A DNA stretch of 64,000 nt from assembly GCA_964640655.1 (NCBI GenBank), contig CAZXFT010000001.1, positions 147,531 to 211,530 on the forward strand, written 5' to 3'. The notes beneath the pieces were generated by a model. The model had not been told where the DNA came from. It did not search any database and saw only the letters and a list, made by a program, of their open reading frames with translations. The position numbers and the translations under genes are program-made. Within the stretch, counting starts at the first letter, position 1. Each line of letters starts with the position of its first letter. The DNA is from BJGO01 sp964640655. GTDB lineage: Bacteria > Bacteroidota > Bacteroidia > Chitinophagales > UBA10324. Shown piece after piece: positions 9,052 to 19,100 of this stretch.

Positions 9052-10347
9052 ATGAAGTGGCCTCTATATAAAAAGATTTTTGCCGGTATGATTATCGGCT
9101 CTTTAACCGGTATTATTTTTCGTAATCTAACTACCGATGCACAATTAATAGACAATATAATTTCTTATGTTAAACCTATTGGCGATATTTTCATGAGAAT
9201 GATATTCATGATGGTAATACCACTCATAACTACCGGATTAATCATAGGTATAGCTGACCTGGGAGATTTAAAACGCCTTGGTAAAATAGGATTCATTACA
9301 CTTATTGGAAGCATTGTCATCACATCTGTTTCGGTATTTATCGGTATATCTATGGCGAATATTTTTAAACCAGGAAATAGTATATCGCTTGAAGACAGAC
9401 AAATACTACTCAATCAATACGGAGATAAGTCTCAAAGTATTTCTTCTCAAATGTCTGAAACACACTCACGAAGCATATTAGAAATTTTGGTCTCAATAGT
9501 ACCTAAGAACCCACTCGAAGAAATGGTTAATGCTTTTAATCCTAACTATACCGGTGGCGGACTGTTGGCTATTATGTTTTTCGCAGTAATTGTGGGTATT
9601 GCAATGGCTAAATCTGATAGAGAGAAAACTAATACGCTAAGACAGTTGGTTGAAGGTGCATATGAAGTGATAATGAAAGTTATTGGTATGGCTATGCAAT
9701 TAGCTCCTATTGGAGTAGCTGCACTATTGTTTGCTTTAACAGCCAAAATGGGACTCGCCATATTTTCAGTTTTGATACAGTATGTCCTGCTTGTTATTGC
9801 TGCATTATTAATTCATCAGTTTGTTACTTATAGTTTGGTATTGAAGTACGTTAGCAAGTTAAACCCAATAAAATTTTATAAAAACATAAGGGAAGTTATG
9901 CTCACTGCTTTTTCAACGTCATCTAGCAATGCAACACTGCCAACAGCCATTCGTGTAACACACGAAAAAGTAGGATTACCTAAAGACATTACAAATTTTG
10001 TTTTAACTGTAGGCAGTACGGCCAATCAAAATGGTACTGCTCTTTATGAAGGGGTTACAGTATTATTCCTGGCGCAATGTTTTGGAATACAACTCGATTT
10101 ATCTCAGCAAATCATTGTTGTTTTGATTTCAATATTGTCAGGTATTGGCACAGCGGGTGTACCCGGGGGCTCATTGCCGGTAATAATGCTCATACTTGTA
10201 TCTGTTGGAGTTCCTGCGGAAAGTATAGCAATTATTTATGGGGTTGATCGATTGCTTGATATGTGCCGCACCACATTAAATGTTACCGGAGACATCGTCA
10301 TTGCAACAGCTGTTCACCAAATAGAATCAGGAAATAAGAAGAATTAA
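9052..10347 (+). CDS. dicarboxylate/amino acid:cation symporter, DAACS (GltP/GltPh) family
   Basis: A 431-residue sodium- or proton-coupled transporter with eight helices and two re-entrant hairpins. HP1 carries the serine-rich STSSSNATLP, TM7 carries TANQNGTALYE (the NMDGT-type cation site), and HP2 carries GTAGVPGG. TM8 reads VDRLLDMCRTTLNVTGD. Its Asp-x2-Arg pair matches the Asp394/Arg397 pair of GltPh that binds the substrate amino group and the acidic side chain, so aspartate, glutamate or a C4-dicarboxylate is expected. It follows the EPS operon by 30 bases. Its stop codon overlaps that of convergent scpA in one TTAA. Confidence 0.92.
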   Translation: MKWPLYKKIFAGMIIGSLTGIIFRNLTTDAQLIDNIISYVKPIGDIFMRMIFMMVIPLITTGLIIGIADLGDLKRLGKIGFITLIGSIVITSVSVFIGISMANIFKPGNSISLEDRQILLNQYGDKSQSISSQMSETHSRSILEILVSIVPKNPLEEMVNAFNPNYTGGGLLAIMFFAVIVGIAMAKSDREKTNTLRQLVEGAYEVIMKVIGMAMQLAPIGVAALLFALTAKMGLAIFSVLIQYVLLVIAALLIHQFVTYSLVLKYVSKLNPIKFYKNIREVMLTAFSTSSSNATLPTAIRVTHEKVGLPKDITNFVLTVGSTANQNGTALYEGVTVLFLAQCFGIQLDLSQQIIVVLISILSGIGTAGVPGGSLPVIMLILVSVGVPAESIAIIYGVDRLLDMCRTTLNVTGDIVIATAVHQIESGNKKN

Positions 10348-11099
10348 TTTGCTGCGGTCTCGGCCGGATTCAACCAAAAGTTATTTTTACCAATACCGAC
10401 CTGTATCACTAGCATACGTTGTTGTATGAGTTCTAAAAGACTCAGAAATGTGAATATGGCATGTATGCGGCTTTCACAGAATTCAAACAAACGATTAAAA
10501 GAAACATTGCGCTCCAGACGAACCCGATTCAAGATAGATTCCTTTTGAGCCTCAATTGTATATGGGTATTGAATAACCTTGTGAATAGGCTTGTTCTTTT
10601 CAGCTTCAAAGCGATTCATAACCCGCTCAAAAGCCTTCATTAGTTTAAATAAAGTCAACGAATGCAGTTCAGCTTCAGCAGCTAAACCTTCAGCAATGGA
10701 TTTTATTTCAGACTGTACGTTACTTCGTTCAAATATTTTCCCGCGGTTGTCTTCAAGGCTGCGCATTTCATCAAGAATTGCTTTGAATTTTTTGTACTCA
10801 AGAAGCATGTCAACCAACTCTTTACGCGGGTCTATTTCTTGACCTTGTTCATCGAGTTCTTTGCGGGGAAGCAATAGTTTGGCTTTAATACGCATCAGTG
10901 TGGCAGCAACCAAAATAAACTCGCTCGCCAACTCAATATTCATTTCCTGAGCCTGATGCAGATAATCCAAGAAGTCTTTAGTGATCTGAGCTATAGGTAT
11001 ATTATAAACATCAAGCTCGTCACGCTCAATAAAAAATAATAAAAGATCGAAAGGACCTTCGAACTGGGGTAGAACGATCTGATATGTGTTTGACTTCAT
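10344..11099 (-). CDS. scpA: segregation and condensation protein A
   Basis: The 251-residue kleisin subunit of the SMC-ScpAB condensin. The N-terminal helical domain, which binds the SMC neck, shows the family opening FEGPFDLLLFFIERDELDVYNIPI. A charged middle and a C-terminal winged helix (binding the SMC head) follow. I prefer the ATG at 11099, because a start at 11111 would lie inside the -7 promoter element. The gene stands alone and is convergent with the symporter. Confidence 0.93.
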   Translation of the reverse strand: MKSNTYQIVLPQFEGPFDLLLFFIERDELDVYNIPIAQITKDFLDYLHQAQEMNIELASEFILVAATLMRIKAKLLLPRKELDEQGQEIDPRKELVDMLLEYKKFKAILDEMRSLEDNRGKIFERSNVQSEIKSIAEGLAAEAELHSLTLFKLMKAFERVMNRFEAEKNKPIHKVIQYPYTIEAQKESILNRVRLERNVSFNRLFEFCESRIHAIFTFLSLLELIQQRMLVIQVGIGKNNFWLNPAETAAN

Positions 11100-11108
11100 G
11101 TAGAGGGG

Positions 11109-11140
11109 CAAAGGTGCGTATTAGACCGCGCACTACCAAA
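11109..11140 (-). promoter_or_regulatory. Bacteroidota-type promoter of scpA
   Basis: On the minus strand, TTTG (11140-11137), a 20-base spacer, then CACCTTTG (11116-11109), one mismatch from TAnnTTTG. The element ends 9 bases before the ATG at 11099, so the transcript would be nearly leaderless. Confidence 0.55.
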
Positions 11141-11245
11141 CGCGGATAAAATATTGTGGAAACCTTGTGGATAGATGCTTTTATACAATAATGTTGCAAT
11201 GAATTTCCTGCGAAATCACAGTAGACATTTCTTTTTTATGCACCT

Positions 11246-12208
11246 TTGTTTCAAGGTGTATTCAACTTGCAGATTCCAAAAAATTTTACAATCAACTTCT
11301 TTTGCATAGGTGCTCAAAAGGCAGGAACCACTTCACTGCGAGATGCATTGTGTCAACACCCTCAGTTGTTTATCCCATATCAGAGAGAGGCTCATTTTAC
11401 TGATGTCAACGAAAATTTTGCTAAAGGAGTTGAAGGGTTGTTTCAGAAACACTATACAGAGTATGCCGGTCAGGAACTCGTAGGGAATATCAATCCATCA
11501 TTGCACATAGAAACACGTTCCATTGACCGTATATGGGATACTTTCGGTAAACAGGCAAAATTCATCTTTATCATACGTAATCCTGTGGATCGAGCTTATT
11601 CTCATTACCTGATGAGTCGCAAGCGCGGATTGGAACAATTATCTTTTAAGCAGGCATTGAGTCAGGAACATGAACGTATCCTTAACCCGTCTTTTCATCC
11701 CGGATATTACTCTTCCGAACCTGCACATTTTGAAAAAAATCACTATGGTTATTGTTTGCATAGTACATATGCATTCATCATCAGGCACATTCAATCAGGC
11801 ACTGATTCAAATAATTTAAAGATTCTATTATTTGATGATTTTGTAAAAAACCAATTTAAGTGCATAAGCGAAGTATGCTCTTTTCTTCAGGTTGAACCAC
11901 TAAGGAATATACAGAAAGTGGTACACAGCAATGAAGCTCAGAAACCCCGAATAGAGATCGTTTCAAGGTTGTTGCATTCGAGGTCAACAGTAAAAAATAT
12001 CGTAAAAAAACTATTACCCAGTCCTAAACTTCGAAAAAAAATCAGAACCGTCATTCAGAAAAAAAACATGATTCCACTGTCCGAAGATGAAAAGAAATTA
12101 CCTGCGGAATTATACAATGAAGTATTGCAGCAATATTTTATAAAAGACATTGAAGCAACAGAATTTTTAACTGGTCTTAATCTTGCTCAATGGAAACAAC
12201 CGCGATAA
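11246..12208 (+). CDS. PAPS-dependent sulfotransferase
   Basis: About 320 residues, sulfotransferase P-loop fold. The 5'-phosphosulfate-binding loop is IGAQKAGTTSLRDAL near residues 22-36. The 3'-phosphate-binding region is FIIRNPVDRAYSHY near 111-124 with its Arg and Ser. It should move sulfate from PAPS to a hydroxyl or amine of a carbohydrate or similar acceptor. The start is uncertain: 11246 is a TTG inside CACCTTTG (11241-11248), which itself resembles a -7 element, so the TTG at 11267 (seven codons later) is an alternative. No ATG precedes the P-loop in frame. It is followed by an MFS transporter after 21 bases. Unlike the two sulfotransferases at 43.9-45.5 kb, it stands outside a glycan operon. 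Confidence 0.85.
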   Translation: MFQGVFNLQIPKNFTINFFCIGAQKAGTTSLRDALCQHPQLFIPYQREAHFTDVNENFAKGVEGLFQKHYTEYAGQELVGNINPSLHIETRSIDRIWDTFGKQAKFIFIIRNPVDRAYSHYLMSRKRGLEQLSFKQALSQEHERILNPSFHPGYYSSEPAHFEKNHYGYCLHSTYAFIIRHIQSGTDSNNLKILLFDDFVKNQFKCISEVCSFLQVEPLRNIQKVVHSNEAQKPRIEIVSRLLHSRSTVKNIVKKLLPSPKLRKKIRTVIQKKNMIPLSEDEKKLPAELYNEVLQQYFIKDIEATEFLTGLNLAQWKQPR

Positions 12209-12229
12209 ATTGCAACAGCTATTATTGTT

Positions 12230-13462
12230 ATGACAGAAACTAAACCTAAAACAAGTGTTCTCAACACAACAGTTATTGTAGCTGCATTGGGATATTTTGT
12301 GGATATATACGACTTACAGTTGTTCAATCTTGTAAGTAAGGCAAGTTTACGTGGAATTGGAATCACCGATCAATCAGCTATTGACACCTATGATTATGTG
12401 CTCTTTAACTGGCAGATGACAGGTATGCTCGTAGGAGGAATATTATGGGGAATACTTGGTGATAGAAAAGGACGTAAGTCTGTTTTGTTTGGTTCTATTC
12501 TGTTGTATTCGCTTGCAAACATCTTAAATGCTTTTGTAACATCAATAGAGCAATATCAATGGATTCGCTTCTTTGCAGGTCTTGGATTGGCAGGTGAGTT
12601 AGGTGCAGCCATTACATTGGTGTCAGAAATTATGCATAAAGAAAAACGTGGCTATGGAACGATGATAATAGTGGCTATGGGTGCATTAGGTGCAGTAGCT
12701 GCCAATCTAGTAACAGGGTCATTTCACTGGCAAACCTCATATATCATTGGCGGTGGTTTAGGTTTAATGTTGCTGATGCTGCGTTTTGGAACCTTCGAAT
12801 CAGGAATGTTTGATCAATTAAAAAAGTCAACTGTATCTAAAGGAAACTTCATGATGTTATTTACTTCAACTGATAGATTATTGAAGTACATAGCTTGTGT
12901 TTTCATCGGACTACCGGTATGGTATTGTATAGGCGTATTGATTAAGTTCTCAGAAAAATTTGCTGCAAGTACTGATGTTCAGGGCACTGTACATATTGGC
13001 AACGCCATTATGTTTGCATATCTCGGCTTGTCGGCTGGTGATTTATTAAGCGGTTGGCTGAGTCAGATCTTCAGAAGTAGAAAAAAAGTAGTTCTTGCTT
13101 ATCTTATAACCAGCGCCTTGCTCATGGGAATTTTTCTCTTTAGTCGGGAATTGCCCGATTCTGTATTTTATGTGCTTTGTTTCCTGATAGGAACTGCAAC
13201 AGGATACTGGGCTTTATTTGTAACTATTGCCTCTGAACAATTTGGCACAAACATTCGTGCCACAGTAACCACTACGGTTCCCAACTTTGTTCGCGGAGCT
13301 GTTGTGCCCATCACTCTTGGGTTTAAATTTCTTGAAGCCGACTATGGAAATATTTATGCCGCACTCATTGTCGGCATAATATGTATTGGACTGGCAGTTT
13401 TATCTGTGTTGAGTATTAAAGAAACTTTTGCCAAAGACCTGGATTATTATGAGATGTCTTAA
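12230..13462 (+). CDS. MFS transporter, metabolite:H+ symporter type
   Basis: A 410-residue, 12-helix major facilitator. The loop 2-3 motif is GDRKGRKSVLFG near residues 77-88. Helix 1 carries GYFVDIYDLQLF, with acidic residues typical of proton-coupled aromatic acid or sugar MFS members. The substrate cannot be told from sequence. Its position 21 bases after a sulfotransferase hints at a link to sulfated or sulfonated compounds, but that is speculation. An ECF sigma gene follows after 17 bases. Confidence 0.85.
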   Translation: MTETKPKTSVLNTTVIVAALGYFVDIYDLQLFNLVSKASLRGIGITDQSAIDTYDYVLFNWQMTGMLVGGILWGILGDRKGRKSVLFGSILLYSLANILNAFVTSIEQYQWIRFFAGLGLAGELGAAITLVSEIMHKEKRGYGTMIIVAMGALGAVAANLVTGSFHWQTSYIIGGGLGLMLLMLRFGTFESGMFDQLKKSTVSKGNFMMLFTSTDRLLKYIACVFIGLPVWYCIGVLIKFSEKFAASTDVQGTVHIGNAIMFAYLGLSAGDLLSGWLSQIFRSRKKVVLAYLITSALLMGIFLFSRELPDSVFYVLCFLIGTATGYWALFVTIASEQFGTNIRATVTTTVPNFVRGAVVPITLGFKFLEADYGNIYAALIVGIICIGLAVLSVLSIKETFAKDLDYYEMS

Positions 13463-13479
13463 AATATAAGGAACCATAT

Positions 13480-14100
13480 ATGCGTCGTACTGTTAAGCAG
13501 TACTTGACCACAATGGATATTCAACTTCAATCTATGACGGCATCTAAAACACTTACCATACAACAGGCAGTGGAGCAGTATGGCAAAAAGCTATTTGACT
13601 TTGTTCGATATAAAGTAGCCAATACCGAAGATGCAGAAGACATCATTCAGGATGTATATTATCAGTTTTCAAAAGCGATGGATAACCCGGAGCCAATTGA
13701 AAAGATCAGTTCTTGGTTATTTACTGCTGCGCGAAATCGAATTATCGATTTATACCGTAAAAAGAAACCAGAAACTTTTACGTCTTTATTACCCCCCGAA
13801 ACGGATGATGAAGACACTTTAATTGAGCCACAGGACTTTTATGTGTCAGATAATAATACTCCCGAAGAAGCATATACAAGAAAACTTTTCTGGCAGGCTC
13901 TTGAAGAAGGCCTGTCCACTTTGCCCGAAGAGCAGCGTCTTGTTTTTGAAATGCACGAGTTGCAGGGAATGAGTTTTAATGACATTGCAGATGTAACCGG
14001 TGAGCCTATAAAAACCTTGTTAAGCCGTAAGCATTACGCTGTTAAAAAATTGCGTAATCATTTAAATGATTTTTATAACGAAACCTTAAAAGATAAATGA
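13480..14100 (+). CDS. ECF-type RNA polymerase sigma factor
   Basis: A 206-residue sigma-70 family protein with only regions 2 and 4. Region 2 (about 28-97) includes VANTEDAEDIIQDVYYQF and WLFTAARNRIIDLYRKK. An acidic linker (about 105-135) follows. Region 4 (about 140-195) has LPEEQRLVFEMHELQGMSF and a helix-turn-helix (IADVTGEPIKTLLSRKHYA). It would direct RNA polymerase to a small regulon, probably envelope-related. Start ATG 13480 has AAGGA seven bases upstream; Met12 is an alternative. Its stop overlaps the next start by 4 bases (ATGA). No recognisable anti-sigma domain protein is adjacent. Confidence 0.9.
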   Translation: MRRTVKQYLTTMDIQLQSMTASKTLTIQQAVEQYGKKLFDFVRYKVANTEDAEDIIQDVYYQFSKAMDNPEPIEKISSWLFTAARNRIIDLYRKKKPETFTSLLPPETDDEDTLIEPQDFYVSDNNTPEEAYTRKLFWQALEEGLSTLPEEQRLVFEMHELQGMSFNDIADVTGEPIKTLLSRKHYAVKKLRNHLNDFYNETLKDK

Positions 14101-14495
14101 AACAAACTCTTGGTTTTTGGATTTTTAAAATTCTGAAAGCAGTTGTGCTGATTGCTTTATTTGTATTACTGATTACCTGGGTAACTATGGGCTTGTGGAA
14201 TTTTGTGATGCCTTCTATTTTTAACTTACCACAGATTACATGGATGCAAGCAACAGCATTATTATTGTTGATGCGCATCTTAATTGGTGGCGGGCATTAT
14301 GGATGGAATCGCGCTCGTAATAAATGGCAGCAAAATATGGGCATGCATATGAACAAACGCTGGTCAGATATGAATGAAGAAGAAAAGGAACAAGTGAAAC
14401 GCTATTGGAAACAAAAATGCTCAGGAGGCTTTGGAAGAACTTTTATTAAAGATGAATCAGGAAATAATGCTGACTCGGAAAAACTGATTTCGTGA
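14097..14495 (+). CDS. small two-helix membrane protein coupled to the ECF sigma gene
   Basis: A 132-residue protein with predicted membrane helices at about 8-34 and 48-66. A positively charged cytoplasmic or periplasmic tail follows (RARNKWQQNMG, MNEEEKEQVKRYWKQK). The start overlaps the sigma gene stop, which suggests translational coupling. It may sense or restrain the sigma factor, but it has no visible anti-sigma domain, so function is unknown. The 3' end lies 2 bases from the end of convergent ispF. Confidence 0.75.
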   Translation: MKQTLGFWIFKILKAVVLIALFVLLITWVTMGLWNFVMPSIFNLPQITWMQATALLLLMRILIGGGHYGWNRARNKWQQNMGMHMNKRWSDMNEEEKEQVKRYWKQKCSGGFGRTFIKDESGNNADSEKLIS

Positions 14496-14497
14496 GT

Positions 14498-14980
14498 TTA
14501 AATCTTTTCAATCAATGCAATTGCATAAGATGTTATACCTTCTTCTCGACCTACAAACCCCATTTGCTCATTGGTAGTTGCCTTAATTGAAACACAATCT
14601 ATCTCAATATTCAAACAAGCACTTAGAGTCTCTTGCATCTGCGGTATGTAAGGATTAATCTTTGGTTTCTCTACTACCACAGTGGAGTCAATATTGATAA
14701 TTCTATAATTTTTTTCTCTTAATAATTGTACTACATGCCGTAATAGATTTTTGCTGTCAGCATTTTTATATTCTTGAGAGGTATTTGGGAAATGAAATCC
14801 TATGTCACGCAGGTTTGCTGCGCCTAGCAATGCATCGCTGATGGCATGTATTAATACATCAGCATCTGAGTGTCCTAGAATTCCTTTATCACTTGGTATT
14901 TCTATACCACCTAAAATAAATCGACGACCTTCTTGAAGCTGATGCACATCAACCCCAAGTCCCACACGTATGTTGGCCAT
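14498..14980 (-). CDS. ispF: 2-C-methyl-D-erythritol 2,4-cyclodiphosphate synthase
   Basis: A 160-residue enzyme of the MEP isoprenoid pathway. It cyclises CDP-methylerythritol 2-phosphate with release of CMP, as a homotrimer with zinc. Zinc ligands Asp11 and His13 lie in GVDVH. The active loop GHSDADVLIHA at 36-46 supplies the third histidine (His45). SIKATTNEQMGFVGR near the C-terminus is the usual family signature. It lies 6 bases downstream of porV and likely shares its transcript. Confidence 0.97.
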   Translation of the reverse strand: MANIRVGLGVDVHQLQEGRRFILGGIEIPSDKGILGHSDADVLIHAISDALLGAANLRDIGFHFPNTSQEYKNADSKNLLRHVVQLLREKNYRIINIDSTVVVEKPKINPYIPQMQETLSACLNIEIDCVSIKATTNEQMGFVGREEGITSYAIALIEKI

Positions 14981-14986
14981 ACCGGG

Positions 14987-16141
14987 CTATTCTGTTTTCT
15001 TGAAATCTTTGAAATCAAACACAAGCGAGAAACGAAGTGTGTTGTCCAATGGATTACGTTGATTGGATGTTGGAATGAGGTAAGAAAAGTTCAGTCCAAA
15101 CACATTGTACTTGATACCAAGACCTGCAGTAAGGTAGCGACGATTTCCTTTAAATTTACTCTCATTGAAATAACCTGCGCGAATAGCTAAAAGATTCTTG
15201 TACCAATATTCAGCTCCGGCACTTATTGCTATTTCGCGTAACTCTTCTTTGCCGCCATCAGGAGCATCACCAAAAGATCCGAAGATACCTTCAGGCACCG
15301 ATTTTTTTCTAAAGTCTCCTAAACTATCAGGTGTAGGCACAAGCAATTTATTGCCTTCCACTACCAAAGTTAATTTGTTGTATTCATCGAAATTGAAAGT
15401 ATAACTTGTTCCTAGTCCGAAATTGGTAGGTAAAAAGTCTTTTGTTTCAGCAGATTGGGTATAAGTAATTTTTGATCCAATATTGGCAATGGTTAACCCC
15501 CAATTCCAGTTGTCTTTACCAACTTTTTTAGAATAAGCAAGGGAAAGATCACCGGCTGCTGCATTACCGGCTTTGATAACCACACCGTTAACCATCTGTC
15601 CGGCAGCAAGGTTTGAATAAATGTAAGCCAGATTTAATCCAATAGAGAAATTGTCGGAAAGCTTTCTTGCGTAACCAACATTCCAAGCAAATTCACGTGG
15701 ATTGAAGTTTTGAATAAATTGTCCTTGTTGGTTAGTAAACTGAATTTGTCCAAGTGAAAAATAGCGAAGAGAGGTTGTTATGGCCTGATCCTCATCTATC
15801 TTATAATAACCGGTAAGCGATGCCAGATAAATGTCATTTACTAATTGACGCAGCCAAGGAGTGTAAGTTAACGCTGCACCTGCCTGGTTCTCTGCAAAGG
15901 CAAGCTTAGCAGTATTCCAGTAAATAGAATAGGCATCAGGGCTTAATGATATCCCTGCATCACCCATAGCGCCACTACGTGCATCCGGAGTAATTCTTAG
16001 AAATGGAACAGCGGTAAAAATTGTGTTAACAGTACCTCCGCTCAAGTTGGTATTGTTCGGGTTTAATTGTGCAAACAAATTGTTGGTTGTGGCGGCAATA
16101 ATTAATAGTGTTGCCGTCAGTCTGATAATGGGTTTCTTCAT
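14987..16141 (-). CDS. porV: type IX secretion system outer-membrane protein PorV (LptO)
   Basis: A 384-residue outer-membrane beta-barrel from the Met at 16141, with signal peptide MKKPIIRLTATLL...NLFAQ. The conserved N-terminal PorV segment includes FLRITPDARSGAMGDAGI. PorV in T9SS binds the C-terminal signal of cargo leaving the SprA pore and hands it to the PorU sortase. It lies 36 bases downstream of porU on the same strand, the arrangement known from Flavobacterium and other Bacteroidota. A start 8 codons upstream is possible but would bury the signal peptide. Confidence 0.95.
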   Translation of the reverse strand: MKKPIIRLTATLLIIAATTNNLFAQLNPNNTNLSGGTVNTIFTAVPFLRITPDARSGAMGDAGISLSPDAYSIYWNTAKLAFAENQAGAALTYTPWLRQLVNDIYLASLTGYYKIDEDQAITTSLRYFSLGQIQFTNQQGQFIQNFNPREFAWNVGYARKLSDNFSIGLNLAYIYSNLAAGQMVNGVVIKAGNAAAGDLSLAYSKKVGKDNWNWGLTIANIGSKITYTQSAETKDFLPTNFGLGTSYTFNFDEYNKLTLVVEGNKLLVPTPDSLGDFRKKSVPEGIFGSFGDAPDGGKEELREIAISAGAEYWYKNLLAIRAGYFNESKFKGNRRYLTAGLGIKYNVFGLNFSYLIPTSNQRNPLDNTLRFSLVFDFKDFKKTE

Positions 16142-16176
16142 TTTCAATGTTTGGTATTTATGCAAAGTGAATCAAA

Positions 16177-19100
16177 TTATTTTAAAACTACTAACTTCTC
16201 GTACTTCTCAGCTTTCAATCCGCTGTCTGATCTAATGCTAACGCGATAAACGTAAACGCCTTTTCCTATCAAATCGCCAAAATCATCTCGGCCATCCCAA
16301 ATTATCCCATCTACACGAGTGCCTACATTATAGTCTGAGAATTCATCGTTACAGTTTTTTGCGCCTTCTACGTTATTGTTTCCGATAATGTTCGTTTGTA
16401 ATGTCTTTACGAGTTTACCCGAAACGGTAAACACTTCTACCTTCACATCCAGATTCATTCCTGGCAGGTTATGTTCAAACATAAATTCAGTTTGAGAAGT
16501 AAATGGATTTGGATAATTTAAGACATGAGATAATGCAGCACTGGCTGATGATGCCACAACAAATTCAGTATATGCTGTATTGGAGTTGTTTAGAACATCC
16601 CAACATTTTATATCTAAGTAGTGCCTACCAGTTGCTAAGTCGCGCAACGGATACCGAATTGTTCCTGATGTATAGTCATCCTGATTGGCTTCATAGAAAT
16701 CGTTCATCACAAAGGATGATTTTGTTTGATTATCAAGTATTCCGGTTATATCGTGCCCTATACCGTTACCTGTTGTGTTGATGCCATTATCATCTTTTAA
16801 TTGAAGGTAAATAAATGGGTTCTCGTCTGTTAATCCGCCAAACACAAATTTCTCATCATTCATAAATAATTTAATAACAGGTCCATCATTGTCAATTACT
16901 GCAGAATCGGAAACACCTCCCACAATGATTGTATTGTATCCATGAGCATCAGTACTTCCATCTTCAGCATAGTAGCTGATTTTACCGTTGCCAAATTGAT
17001 AATTGATATCTTTTGGAACTACAAATACAGCACTGAACAAACCGTTGGTTACTGTAGCTTTTCCTTTATAAATAATATTGCGTTGTAAGTCAAAAGTAGC
17101 TTTTGTGGATTCGTCACCAAGAGTTTGAATTTTTTGTGGCTTATCATATATGACAGGATAAACACGGCCATTAAACGACGTTAATGTATTTCCATTTTTA
17201 TCAGTTACTTTTCCTTTAATAGTTACTTTTTGTAAAGCCTTGATTGTATCCGTACTGCTATATGGTTGTGTATTGATCTCAGCTGTGATTACATTTTCGC
17301 GGGGATATTTTAAATAAATGCCCGGGTCACCTAATAGCGCAAATTTTCTGGTATTAATAACATCTCCAAAAGAAGACCCTACTGTGTTGTTTTTTCCGAT
17401 TCTGAATGCCTCGCCTAAAGTATAATAATAATCTCCGGTTGGTTCGAAAATTTTGTAAGTGAAGTTGCTGTTTAACAGATAGTTGGCATATGCATATACC
17501 AGACGAAGCGTAGTTACCAGACCAATTGCGCCGCCGTCAGATTTTAAAACCAGATTTTCGCCGGCACTTATATATTCCGGGTTATCAAAGCGACTGAATT
17601 CGCAAGTAGCAGTAACAAACAAGGGTAGACGGCAGCAATTATTCCAAGTGTCAAAATCTGACACCTGTAAAATACGCTCATGAGCTAACCCGTTAACCCC
17701 ACCATGACCTAAATAATTAAATATTAAAGCGCCATTATACATTCGGTTTTTAATGGCTGTCTTTGCATCGGGAACTCGCTGACCGGATGACCCGGAAACC
17801 TGTTGATAGGCATCTATGTATATCTTATCGATGTTCCATACAGGATAATTAGTGTTAATATAATTATAGAGTTTTTCTGCATCCTTAAAATGCTCGTTAT
17901 TATCTCCATCGTCCGCTGCCATCGCGATTACATTTTGCCAGCTGCCACGCTCAGAGTTGATAACATAGTTTTTTATTTTGGTTACCACAGCCCAAGCTTC
18001 CTCCGCAGTGTTTGCAGGAAGGCGGCCAATAGCTATATCTATTCCATCTGTACTTGAGAGAATATTACTCCCTTCATTGTCATCAAGAAAGCCAAAGTAA
18101 TCGTCGCTGCAAAATGTAAGCACCGGTGATAGTGAGTTTACACTTTCATAAGTTGGAACTCTGTTGGTGTTTGATGATATTTTATTTTTATAGTCGTATG
18201 ATGCATCTCCAAACAACAGCAGATATTTAGGAGGCTCATAGCCATTGGCGATTGCTTTCTTTCTTAGCATCCTCATATATTCTTTGATAGCTGTGATGTC
18301 TTGAGCGCCACTTGAAAACTCGTTATACAAAGCACTGGGGGTCACAATCTTCATCTTGTATTGAAAGGTTTGATTGTGAAATGAGGCTAATGCTTCTGCG
18401 GCAGTTATTAACTCACTTGGCGCAACTATCACGTAATCTGTTTGACCTGTTGCATGAAGGTTCTGGTTGGCAAGAATAGAACCTGCCAAAGGGATTAATA
18501 AACCGGAATTAGGATTAAAACAGCAGAACTGTTTGAGAGTATCTGCGGATAGTTTGAAGTTGGCTGCGTTACCGCTTATTTCAGTTTGCTGACGCAAAAC
18601 ATTGGTTGGATCAGTAACATCTAAAATCCAAAAAGCTGAATTGAAATTACCAATAGTATATGATGCTATATTACCGGCACCAACACTACTCAGTGATCGG
18701 AAATGCATTTGATTTCCAACAAGCAAAAGATTACGCTTAAGAATAACCTCTATGTAGTTAAGCCAGCCGTTGGCATCGTTTGCGGTACTGCTATAATTAA
18801 GGCCAACATTAATTGATGATTGATTGGTGTTGTATATAAATGAACTGTTTTTAGACAAGGCATAGGTGTCAGTGTAATTCGCTCCTGTATTACCAATACT
18901 GATATTCCCTATCGATTGCCCATTAGCAGTTATGTTAAAATTCCTTGAAGCATCAAGAGAGCGTGAGGCAACCTCAACTTTTATGGTAACAGGAGATGTA
19001 GTATTAGCATTTGAGAAACTGAATGGAAATGTTTGTTGCTGCTCAAAACGAAACTCATTGCCATACCATTCCCTTCCCGATTGAATCAGATTAAATGTTT

